The translations under genes and the position numbers were made by a program. Source: Corynebacterium singulare (lineage in GTDB: Bacteria; Actinomycetota; Actinomycetes; Mycobacteriales; Mycobacteriaceae). Taken from it: a stretch of DNA of 64,000 nucleotides. The DNA lies in contig NZ_CP010827.1 in assembly GCF_000833575.1 (NCBI RefSeq), forward strand, positions 248,001-312,000, read 5' to 3'. Below the pieces are notes generated by a model. It saw nothing but the letters and a program-made list of their open reading frames with translations. It did not search any database and had not been told where the DNA came from. This document shows positions 1 to 7,861 of this stretch, piece after piece (within the stretch, counting starts at the first letter, position 1; each line of letters starts with the position of its first letter).

Positions 1-3000
1 GTGGAGGATCGATCCGGTTGTTGGGGCTTCCCACCGGTTCTAAGCAGAGTTGCGCTAGGGCCTTGCGGTCTACCTTGCCATTTGAGGTTAACGGCAATTC
101 CGGTAGTACATTGACGGAAGCCGGAACCATGTAACCCGGTAGGTGAGCACGCAGGTAGCCCAGAATGTCTTCACTGTTGAGCGTGGGGACATCGTCGTCA
201 TCGGCACCAACGATGATGAGTCGTTGCCCGCATTCGCGCAACGGGTCACTAGTGTTTGGGTACTCCGCGATGCGGTGCATCTGGGTATCCCTGAAGACCT
301 GATCCCACTGCGCGTCCTCGATGAACACCTTGTGTGATTCCGCACGGTGGTCCGTGAAATCAACCAGATTCATCTTGATGGACACCGAGATAAGGGCTGC
401 GTAAAGTTCAGTGATCGGCTCTACTATGACGATCACGCCCCCGGGGCGGCGCAGCTGCTTTAAGCGGGTGAATGACTCCTCGATATTTACTGAATTATGC
501 AGTACGTTGGCGCACAAAATGATGTCGTAACCGCCGAACTCTACATCTTGCGATGTGCAGTCTGAGTTCATATCAAACAGGCCATAGGTCATGGCACCAC
601 AATGCGCGAACATTTTTTGGGCTTTATGTAGGAAGAATGTCGAAATATCGGTGAAGCGGTATTCGATTACGTTCTCGGGGAGTCGGCTAACAATTTTTTC
701 CGTCGTAGCACCTATGCCAGCGCCGACCTCGAGGATCCTTACCGGATGATCAGCGTGGTGCTCGGCAATGCCGATCACTGCCTCTGCGGCCGCAGCATTC
801 ATCGCCTTGCTAATGCGGTTTTCGCCGTAAATGGTGCGGGCGTTATGGGTATCTCCCTCCGGGAAGAACACCTCGGTGGGACTGATCTCTCCGCGCAACT
901 GGGAAAGAAGCGCCTCAGCTGCGTGCCGTTGGTAATTGAATAATTCCTTACTGTTATTGATTTCCGCTTCCATGTTGCCGAACTGATCCCAGGCCTCTCC
1001 GAACACGAAGAAGTCCAGGGTCTGTTGGCTGACAGTCCAACCCTCATCATCCTTAGTGGCTAAGCCTTCTCCAGTCAGAATATTGAGCCAACGGGTTATG
1101 AGTTCGCGATACTCTTCGGAGGGATGGATCGCCGCGGTGATTTCCGTAAGAGTGTGGTATTTTCCTGCAACGAGGAAAACACCGGCTTGTTGGAAAGCCG
1201 CGAGCAAAGCAGCCATCGCGGCTTCGTTTCCCAGCCGCATCCATGTGGCAAATATTCCCGTGTCAAGGCTCGTATCTGCAGGTGTCCAGCGCTGCTCAAG
1301 CATTGTACGGAGCTCCGAGTTTCTGATTTGCCCAGCATCCTTGAGCTCATCTTTGTCGCTCTGTGCATCAGTGACGAAAGCATGTAGTTTAATTGGGTCA
1401 CTGGTTTCCTGGGTGAGTACTATAGCGCGTTCGACGAAGTCGTTGGATTCGAGGACTCCTTCTATCTCGCCGGTTTCCACTCGATAGCCGTTGATTTTTA
1501 GTTGATTGTCCCGACGGCCGTGAAACTCGATTACGCCGTCTGGGCGGTAGCTTCCTATATCCCCGGTATCGTACATACGTGTGCCATGCTTTTCGGAAAA
1601 GAAAAATTTCTCTGCTGTGGAGGTTGGATCGTTGAGGTAACCGGTGGCTAGGCTTTCCCCGGAAATATGGATTTGCCCTCGCACCCAGTCCGGACACTCA
1701 TTGCAGGCCTCGTCGAGCACCCACATTCCTTGGTTGGGTAACGCGGTACCATATGGTATGCTAGTTTCATTTGTGTGACAGGTCATCGGGTGGAAAATCG
1801 ACCATATTCCGCCCTCCGTGGCGCCGCCGAGGCTGATGAGTTCAGCATTAGGGAAGTGGGGTGCAGCATGCGCTGGGAGAGTGCCCGGGATCCTGTCTCC
1901 GGACAGCATAACCAGGTCTAGGCTGAGGATGTTCGGGTGACGGGTCACCTCTACCTCTCGCACAAGCATTTGGAACAGTGCAGGAACAGAGTTCCAGGTA
2001 TCGACGTTGTTATCAACAAGGAAATCGATCCATTTGCTGGGGTTTCGCGATTCCTCGTCTAACGGCAGGACCAAAGTGCCACCGCTTGCGAAGGTACCGA
2101 AGATGTCATACACGGATAAGTCAAAGGATAACTTCGATACCCCCAATACCGTGCGTCTTTTATTTCGGCCGAGGAGATTGTTCACGCTATCTATGGTGTT
2201 CATTGCAGCCGAGTGCGTAACGACAACACCTTTTGGAATTCCGGTGCTGCCTGAGGTGAAGATGATGTAGGCGGTTTCGGTGGGGGAAACCGGTGAGGCT
2301 ATGGTGCCACTGTACTGTATCGGGCTGAGAGTATCGACGTTGATGTTGGAGATATCGGTATTTTCTTCGGAGAAATGAGAATTAGTGATGACGTTGGCAG
2401 GACGACACGCTTCTATCATTGAACGTTGGCGGATTGCGGGTTGCTCGTGATCGATCGGCACGTAGGCTGCACCAGTTGATACCACGGCAACAGCGGCAGC
2501 TATTTGCCATACTCCGTTACCTAGGACGATGGCAATGTAATCTCCGGGACCGACATCAGAGAGCTCATGCTGTAATGCCCCGACGTAGCCAGCCAGATGT
2601 TGGTAGCTGTAGGTTTTTCCGCCACACACCAGCGCTGGCTGGTGTGGGTGCTGCTGGACGTTATCCCAAAACCCGTCGTGGAGGCATCGGGTGGTCTGCT
2701 GTACGTGGGTTTTGTGAATGCGGTTACGGATGGCGATCGTCTTATCGGGCAAGTGGACTGAATCAGTTTCCTGCCACGCCGAACCGTCGTCGACCAGGCG
2801 ATCGAGTAGGTCGGTAAATGACTCCCACATGTCGTCGATCAACGCCGGTTCAAAGACGTCCTCTCGCACGTCCCAGTTGACGTTGCAAGAGCCTCCGTCC
2901 TGGAATGCCTGACAGTCAATCCATACCTGCGGCGTTCGGCTTACGCCGGAGACAAGGTTGTAGGCCGGACCATTGTTGTGCGGTGTGTCTGCACCCAACG

Positions 3001-4255
3001 CGCTGGTGAATACTACCGGGATTACCGCGGGCTGCCCGGTAGTGCGGGCTATATCGCGCAACACGTCAACCCCGGAATACGCAGCGTGTGATAGCTCTTC
3101 GGATAGCTGCTCCTGGGTTGCGTGCACGCGCTCACTAAAGGTTCCAGTGTGCGGATGGCAAGCATGTAGGGTCATCTCGGTAAAGTCTCCGATAATACGG
3201 TTGATTCCGGCAATGGCAGAATCTCGGTTCATCGAAGTGACATTGACGCAAAAGTCACTTGTGGAGGACCAACGGCGCAGTACATCGGCGTAGGCGGTAA
3301 GTAGCGTCGCCGAAGGAGTGACGCCGTGAGTGCTTGCTGCGTCGGTGAGCTTTGACCATGCTGCTGGCGAGCATCGCCAGGTACGCCGGGTGAAACGCAC
3401 CGGCATTTCGGATGTGCGATCGGCTGAGGTCAGCGTCGGCAGTAAGGGTTTGCCGGACAACGAGGGGATGATCTCGGACCAGTACTTTTTTGCATTGGTG
3501 CGTGCAGCGAAGCCAGCGGCACTCTGGCTGTGGTGGTTACGGGAGGTGATTATATCCCGAAACGTGGTGTCCTCTAGTTCCGGTAGAACGTTACCTGCGT
3601 AGAGAGTTAGAAGTTCCTCGACCATCACCCTCACGCTTACAAAGTCGGCGATGATCATGTCCACCGAAAACTGTAGGATGCTGCATTCGTCAAATTGCAA
3701 AAGCTGGAATTCGTGCAGTGGCCAGGTGCCCAACGGGTAGCTACGGTTTTCCAATTTTGCGCGGTGACGAAGATACTCGGCGTCCGGGACATCTGGGTTG
3801 TGGCCCGCGAGGTCTACAGCTTGTAGCACCGGCAAACTGCGAGATTTAACCACCTGCAGCGAATCCGGTGGAACGACCACTGCAGAGAGCATGTCATGGC
3901 GCTGGATGAGTTCGTGCCAGGCCTGTTCAAGGCGGCTGCGATCAAGGCGTTCCGTTCGTATTTCGGCGTAGCTGTGGCACCCGGTGCCACCCAGATCATA
4001 GCCTTCGTTCTGACCGGTTGCGTATGCGCGCTGAATATCGGTCATGGGGAAGGGGGCGAACCGTGCTTGCTCATCATGCGGAACGGCCTCCCGCTCACGC
4101 AACCATGCCAAAACCTTTTCCTTATTTGACCTTAAGGCCGCGAGGTCTTCCTCGCGCAAGGAACCCTTGGGTGAACGGTAGTTGAGTCGATCGCCGTTCA
4201 CCCATAGCGCTATACCGCGGGATTCAAGGTCGTTAATCAGCGCTGTGACATCCAT
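1..4255 (-). CDS. Thiazoline-forming non-ribosomal peptide synthetase (partial, continues past the left edge)
   Basis: An open frame of about 1418 codons runs from an ATG at 4255 off the window. In order: a TubC-like N-terminal docking domain (residues 1-50); a heterocyclization condensation domain with the DxxxxDxxS motif (DMIIADFVS, about 199-207), which marks Cy rather than ordinary C domains; and an adenylation domain with the phosphate loop TSGSTGIPKG near 671. The specificity residues read like the known cysteine code (FDLSVYD, WNSVPAL, GGIWS). Between A8 (KINGYRVE, about 920) and A10 (LPLTSNGKVDRK, about 1390) sits a large insert with the SAM-type motif ILEVGAGIG near 1173. This is the PchE/PchF/HMWP layout, where the insert is a methyltransferase or a related epimerase. 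The carrier domain must lie outside the window. Inferred product: a cysteine-derived thiazoline unit of a pyochelin/yersiniabactin-like siderophore. The start overlaps the upstream reductase by 19 bases, so translation is probably coupled. Confidence 0.92.
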   Translation of the reverse strand, partial: MDVTALINDLESRGIALWVNGDRLNYRSPKGSLREEDLAALRSNKEKVLAWLREREAVPHDEQARFAPFPMTDIQRAYATGQNEGYDLGGTGCHSYAEIRTERLDRSRLEQAWHELIQRHDMLSAVVVPPDSLQVVKSRSLPVLQAVDLAGHNPDVPDAEYLRHRAKLENRSYPLGTWPLHEFQLLQFDECSILQFSVDMIIADFVSVRVMVEELLTLYAGNVLPELEDTTFRDIITSRNHHSQSAAGFAARTNAKKYWSEIIPSLSGKPLLPTLTSADRTSEMPVRFTRRTWRCSPAAWSKLTDAASTHGVTPSATLLTAYADVLRRWSSTSDFCVNVTSMNRDSAIAGINRIIGDFTEMTLHACHPHTGTFSERVHATQEQLSEELSHAAYSGVDVLRDIARTTGQPAVIPVVFTSALGADTPHNNGPAYNLVSGVSRTPQVWIDCQAFQDGGSCNVNWDVREDVFEPALIDDMWESFTDLLDRLVDDGSAWQETDSVHLPDKTIAIRNRIHKTHVQQTTRCLHDGFWDNVQQHPHQPALVCGGKTYSYQHLAGYVGALQHELSDVGPGDYIAIVLGNGVWQIAAAVAVVSTGAAYVPIDHEQPAIRQRSMIEACRPANVITNSHFSEENTDISNINVDTLSPIQYSGTIASPVSPTETAYIIFTSGSTGIPKGVVVTHSAAMNTIDSVNNLLGRNKRRTVLGVSKLSFDLSVYDIFGTFASGGTLVLPLDEESRNPSKWIDFLVDNNVDTWNSVPALFQMLVREVEVTRHPNILSLDLVMLSGDRIPGTLPAHAAPHFPNAELISLGGATEGGIWSIFHPMTCHTNETSIPYGTALPNQGMWVLDEACNECPDWVRGQIHISGESLATGYLNDPTSTAEKFFFSEKHGTRMYDTGDIGSYRPDGVIEFHGRRDNQLKINGYRVETGEIEGVLESNDFVERAIVLTQETSDPIKLHAFVTDAQSDKDELKDAGQIRNSELRTMLEQRWTPADTSLDTGIFATWMRLGNEAAMAALLAAFQQAGVFLVAGKYHTLTEITAAIHPSEEYRELITRWLNILTGEGLATKDDEGWTVSQQTLDFFVFGEAWDQFGNMEAEINNSKELFNYQRHAAEALLSQLRGEISPTEVFFPEGDTHNARTIYGENRISKAMNAAAAEAVIGIAEHHADHPVRILEVGAGIGATTEKIVSRLPENVIEYRFTDISTFFLHKAQKMFAHCGAMTYGLFDMNSDCTSQDVEFGGYDIILCANVLHNSVNIEESFTRLKQLRRPGGVIVIVEPITELYAALISVSIKMNLVDFTDHRAESHKVFIEDAQWDQVFRDTQMHRIAEYPNTSDPLRECGQRLIIVGADDDDVPTLNSEDILGYLRAHLPGYMVPASVNVLPELPLTSNGKVDRKALAQLCLEPVGSPNNRIDPP

Positions 4256-5382
4256 GTTATCTCTCCTGTGTTCCGGTGGTTGGGGTTGTTTCGCTCAATG
4301 GGGGAGGTATGAGACTCCCCCAGCGGCCACATCAGACTCTCGAGACTGAGTGGTTCGGCATGCATAGCTGCTTGGACGGTACATGTGGGACCCAGTAATT
4401 GTCCGGTGCGCGCCCAGACTGCGCACAATGCCAGGAGGTATTCGGCTTCTTGCGCTTCGTTCTTGGAGCACGCCAACTTGTCATATACTTCGTTCAGAAA
4501 CTCCGCAATGCCTGCAGGCCAGGTATGGTCGTAGAGGGCGACACGGGTAACGCACGGCTCGATAAGGAGATTCTCATGCAACTGTAGAGTGCTCAAACGA
4601 TCATCGGCAGCAGTGCTTAGCAAGCCAGCTTGATCTCGTGGGATTGGGGTGTTTGGGTGCCAGATGATGGTTCCGTCAGTCTCGGTGAGCACCAGATTTC
4701 CGGCGTGCGTGAAAACAGTTATTCGATGCCCCACGTGAGCGAAATCGTCTGGCTTTTCTGGGTCGTTGTGATTAACCACGCGCAAGCAGAGCGGGGTTTT
4801 GCGTATCGAACCGGTGAGCGTAGTGAATATTCCGGTAACTTGGGTGTCGTCATCAAAGCTCCATGGGGTAAAACCGCCGGTAATCCTTCCGATGATATCG
4901 AGCGTTGAGAATAGAAAGTGAATGCTACATTCGGCGTCTATGTGGATGATTTTGAACTGCCTGGTTAGTGTTGTTGTGATTTCCAAGTACCGGGATATGG
5001 TTGGATTCCAGCGGTAGAAGGTGTTGAGCTTGAACTGCACGTTATTTTTCGCTGCCATCCGGTAGCAATCTACAGAGTCTTTCTTGTGGATCGGGTGCTC
5101 CATCACTACATGCTTGCCACGGCTTAAAAACTCTAGGGCGAGCTGCGTGCCGGAACCGCCAACGACGCTAGATCTGACCACCACACAGGCAAGATCAAAA
5201 GCGGGGAGATCTTCGATCTTGGTACACAGAGGTACGCCTAGCTGCTCTGCCAGCCGGCGCGACTGTTCGCTGCCCTGAGATAGGATTGCTACCAGCGAAA
5301 ATTTATCCGCAAGCTTTTTTATCCCGTTGATGTATATACGGCCAAATGTTGTGCCGCATACGACGACGCGTACAGTGTTCAT
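4237..5382 (-). CDS. Thiazolinyl imide reductase, Irp3/PchG type
   Basis: This 381-residue protein resembles the Irp3/PchG reductases that use NADPH to reduce an enzyme-bound thiazoline to a thiazolidine during siderophore assembly. Visible marks are an N-terminal Rossmann start (VVVCGTTFGRIY), then a stretch close to Irp3 in wording (VVRSSVVGGSGTQLALEFL followed by GKHVVMEHPIH, about residues 68-98). The length fits the family. It lies 41 bases downstream of the saccharopine-dehydrogenase-like gene and overlaps the NRPS start, so the three genes form one operon. The substrate is inferred from context: the downstream NRPS has the heterocyclization and cysteine-type domains needed to make the thiazoline. 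It acts in the cytoplasm, in trans on the NRPS. Expression should follow the DtxR box ahead of the operon. Confidence 0.88.
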   Translation of the reverse strand: MNTVRVVVCGTTFGRIYINGIKKLADKFSLVAILSQGSEQSRRLAEQLGVPLCTKIEDLPAFDLACVVVRSSVVGGSGTQLALEFLSRGKHVVMEHPIHKKDSVDCYRMAAKNNVQFKLNTFYRWNPTISRYLEITTTLTRQFKIIHIDAECSIHFLFSTLDIIGRITGGFTPWSFDDDTQVTGIFTTLTGSIRKTPLCLRVVNHNDPEKPDDFAHVGHRITVFTHAGNLVLTETDGTIIWHPNTPIPRDQAGLLSTAADDRLSTLQLHENLLIEPCVTRVALYDHTWPAGIAEFLNEVYDKLACSKNEAQEAEYLLALCAVWARTGQLLGPTCTVQAAMHAEPLSLESLMWPLGESHTSPIERNNPNHRNTGEITWMSQR

Positions 5383-5423
5383 GCGACGGGCCTTTCTAGG
5401 TTCTGAGCCGAAATACCGGGGTT

Positions 5424-6533
5424 TTAAATGAAGCCTGCATCGTCGTCATCACTCCATTGAGGTGCGTCGGTAGTTGCTGTAGGGCCGACGATTTTAATGT
5501 CGACGTTGTAAGAGGCCAGTGACGAGAGGACAGTTTGAGGGGCCGGCAGCTCATAGCCCCATTTCGGCCCGGTTAGTAGTTCGTCGCGGATAACGCTTTT
5601 TGTCGCTTCCGCAACAAAAAGAGCGGTGATGAAGGTGGAGTCCGGTGCGTGGACACTGCCTGAGACGCGAACAGGGCGGCCCCGTAGGGTGCCGTGGACA
5701 GTGGCTTGGATGGCAAACCAGTGGTTCTTTCCGGCATCGAGTTTGGTCTTCGCTGCAGCTATGTCTGCGCACAAATTCATGAGCGTGGTTGGGTCTGATA
5801 TGTCGGTTTGTGAGAGCGCACGTAAAAGTAACTGCTGGGTGTCCCGGTCCGGTATGGCCGTGACCCCTATGAGGCGCGGAATAGAGAAATCTTGGGCCAC
5901 CTTGCGTAGCTCGTTGGTGACGAACGGGCTTGCTATGAGTCCGTCATCGCTTGGGAAAGGTTCCAGATCTTCAGCGTGGATGCTCCCAGGTTGGTAAGCC
6001 ACGAGGTCGCCGTCGACAATCATCTTCCCAGGATGTCCGTAGGAGTTGTGGGTACTTAGCACCACATCGACCAGACCCGACAGCCCGCCCCGGTCGCGTC
6101 CACCAGTGTAGAGAGTTACCGATTGACAGTCGTCGATTAGGCCCGCCAGGTGGCGTAGTAATAGACCGCTGAGACCGGGGGTAGCGCCGGCGTTGACCAC
6201 GCACGGACGGTTGGTGGGATAGTTGTCGAATGAGTTGGCTCCGAACGGGTCTATATAGCCCACTGAGTCTGGTAGTGCCGACGCTACTGAGGTCTTGAGA
6301 AGACATGACGGTCCGGCGCAGTTGACGACGACATCAAGGTCACGGGAAAATTTGTTGACAGATTCCTCGTCGTGAGCGTCAACGATAGCGGTGCGCTCAT
6401 CTGATGTGTGGTGAGACCGATTCCCGCAGTTCACCATATGTCCGCTAGCGCGCAACAGTGTGGCTACTTGGCGGCCTACTTCGCCATGCGAACCGAGAAC
6501 CCCCACTCTTGCCGTCTCTCCTGTGCGAACCAC
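5424..6533 (-). CDS. Saccharopine-dehydrogenase-like NAD(P)-dependent reductase of the siderophore operon
   Basis: First gene of the operon, 369 residues. It starts with a dinucleotide-binding loop (VGVLGSHGEVGRQVA) and continues with strands typical of the saccharopine dehydrogenase-like family (DVVVNCAGPSCLL, then VNAGATPGLSG near residue 130). I start it at the GTG at 6533, which has an AAGGA ribosome site seven bases upstream; no ATG fits better. From memory, one member of this family (PchK of the enantio-pyochelin pathway) is itself a thiazolinyl imide reductase. Here it accompanies an Irp3/PchG-type enzyme, so it may reduce a second ring or another intermediate. True lysine metabolism is unlikely given the neighbours. 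Function beyond NAD(P)-dependent reductase is inference. Confidence 0.75.
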   Translation of the reverse strand: MVRTGETARVGVLGSHGEVGRQVATLLRASGHMVNCGNRSHHTSDERTAIVDAHDEESVNKFSRDLDVVVNCAGPSCLLKTSVASALPDSVGYIDPFGANSFDNYPTNRPCVVNAGATPGLSGLLLRHLAGLIDDCQSVTLYTGGRDRGGLSGLVDVVLSTHNSYGHPGKMIVDGDLVAYQPGSIHAEDLEPFPSDDGLIASPFVTNELRKVAQDFSIPRLIGVTAIPDRDTQQLLLRALSQTDISDPTTLMNLCADIAAAKTKLDAGKNHWFAIQATVHGTLRGRPVRVSGSVHAPDSTFITALFVAEATKSVIRDELLTGPKWGYELPAPQTVLSSLASYNVDIKIVGPTATTDAPQWSDDDDAGFI

Positions 6534-6861
6534 TCAATGTCCTTTTCTTAGCGAGCACATAACGCCAGCTAGGGCCTGTTTAGGTTAGGCTACCCTGCGC
6601 GGCAATGAGTTGCAATAGATAGAGGGTAAAACGGCTCTTCCCAATCTAGAGTGCGTAGCAACATAGCTACCTGGCTGGGGGTAGGGGTCGTTGGGCCGGG
6701 TCAAAAGGATAGGCAGGGGGTGTTTTGGTGGTGTCGTGGCATAGCAAGAGGCCCTAGACGGTGCAAGATGGTCGTTATCACACAGTCCATCCAGCCACCT
6801 AGGGCCCTGACCATGAACTTGTGCAGGTATCAAGCTCCGGGTTTCGTAGAGGCTGTTTTTC
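6534..6861. other. Intergenic stretch of 328 bases
   Basis: Apart from the iron box and the operon promoter that must lie near it, I see no gene here. Short open frames on both strands lack ribosome sites and resemble nothing known. The stretch separates the siderophore operon from decayed sequence and may be part of an old rearrangement junction. Confidence 0.5.
6580..6598. promoter_or_regulatory. DtxR/IdeR iron box upstream of the siderophore operon
   Basis: The 19-mer TTAGGTTAGGCTACCCTGC matches the DtxR consensus TTAGGTTAGGCTAACCTAA at 16 of 19 positions. All differences are in the right half. It lies 47 bases upstream of the first gene's start codon, where a repressor would block transcription when iron is plentiful. 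This is the expected control for a siderophore operon in corynebacteria. Confidence 0.85.
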
Positions 6862-7158
6862 TTGGTTTTCTACGCCACAGAGGATGCGACAGCGGTGGTG
6901 GACTTCCTTGATACGTACCCCACGTTGGGCGACTTCTTTCCGATTGCGTACATCGACGGCGACGACTACGCCGTCCTGCAGCGCACCGCCGACGGAGTCT
7001 TGTGCGGCCGCTACGACGCACTCGACAACGAATGGTGGGAGCAGCCCGCACAATCGTTCACCGAATGGTTCTATGCGATGGCTGCCCCACGCCAGAACAA
7101 CGCACAGCCCGTGCATCCGCGCTTGCCCAACACCACAGCCTCGGCACCCTCACACTGA
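6862..7158 (+). CDS. Small hypothetical protein, possibly a remnant
   Basis: A 98-codon frame with a TTG start; a stop codon lies just upstream in frame, so no longer start exists. The protein is acidic in its first two thirds, with an aromatic-rich pattern (DFFPIAYIDGDDYAVL, then NEWWEQPAQSFTEWFYAM). That is faintly reminiscent of SMI1/KNR4-type (SUKH) immunity proteins, but I would not assign it. Its last 30 residues overlap, in another frame, the start of a decayed DUF222 gene, which suggests a breakpoint between unrelated pieces near 7090-7140. No good ribosome site is visible. It may be a real small gene with an altered tail, or the end of a truncated one. Confidence 0.35.
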   Translation: MVFYATEDATAVVDFLDTYPTLGDFFPIAYIDGDDYAVLQRTADGVLCGRYDALDNEWWEQPAQSFTEWFYAMAAPRQNNAQPVHPRLPNTTASAPSH

Positions 7159-7832
7159 TTGAAACCTACACATCCAAGGTGAAAAAGACCCTGGATGCCT
7201 GGAACCTCAGAATCACACTCACCGCCACACCCGCACACCGCATCCCACACGTTGCCGCCACGCGCCTGAAAGAACTCCGTGCTAAAAGAACCGCCAAACC
7301 AGGAGTGCGCATCACCTACAGAGCCAAAGGCCCCAACACACTCTCCATTACCGATGACGCGACCACGATTGCCAACATGCGCGCAGTACTCGAATCCACC
7401 AACACCACCGACCTACTCCAAGCCGCCAACGACATCTTCTTCAAAGAAGGCACTGGTTCCACACCCGCAGTGCGCACCCAAGTCATCATCACATTGAATG
7501 AGTTGGACCAGATCATTAACGGCGACGGGGACGAAATAGAACTCAACCTCACCAACGGTGCGCGCATGACAGGCGCGGAATTCCTCACCCACAAGTTTGC
7601 CGAAATTGGCTATGCCACCATCGTCCACCCCATTGAAGGACCCATCAACACTTGGCGGCTATCGCGTGGGGCAAACCTCAATCCTTCAAACAACACCACC
7701 CACAAACCACAACAAGGTACGCGGGGATTTCGGGGATCCCTGACCACGGTTAATGTGCCACAACATGCTGCGGGGTGTACCGGGACTCTTAAGCTCTTAA
7801 AGAACGAGACCCGCCAACCGGAGGACGGTTGA
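7002..7832 (+). pseudogene. Truncated DUF222/13E12-type HNH endonuclease family fragment
   Basis: From about 7138 the frame encodes the middle of the DUF222-type proteins that are common and multicopy in Corynebacterium (TLTLIETYTSKVKKTLDAWN, then RIPHVAATRLKELRAKR and later MTGAEFLTHKFAEIGYATI). The N-terminal third is missing and replaced by unrelated sequence. The C-terminal HNH domain, with its paired cysteines and histidines, is absent: the frame ends soon after GPINTWRLSR in a low-complexity tail. It is therefore broken at both ends. Such genes recombine between copies, which may explain the junctions on both sides. No function is expected from this piece. Confidence 0.75.
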
Positions 7833-7838
7833 CGGGTC
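7808..7838 (-). terminator. Stem-loop after the dipeptide transporter operon
   Basis: Arms GACCCGCCAACCG and CGGTTGACGGGTC pair with one mismatch around a 5-base loop, 24 bases beyond the ABC ATPase stop codon. The following U-tract on the minus strand is weak (TCGTTCTTT), so it may stabilise the transcript end as much as terminate. Confidence 0.6.
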
Positions 7839-7861
7839 AGTCGGCGTGGGTGGTGCGTGAG

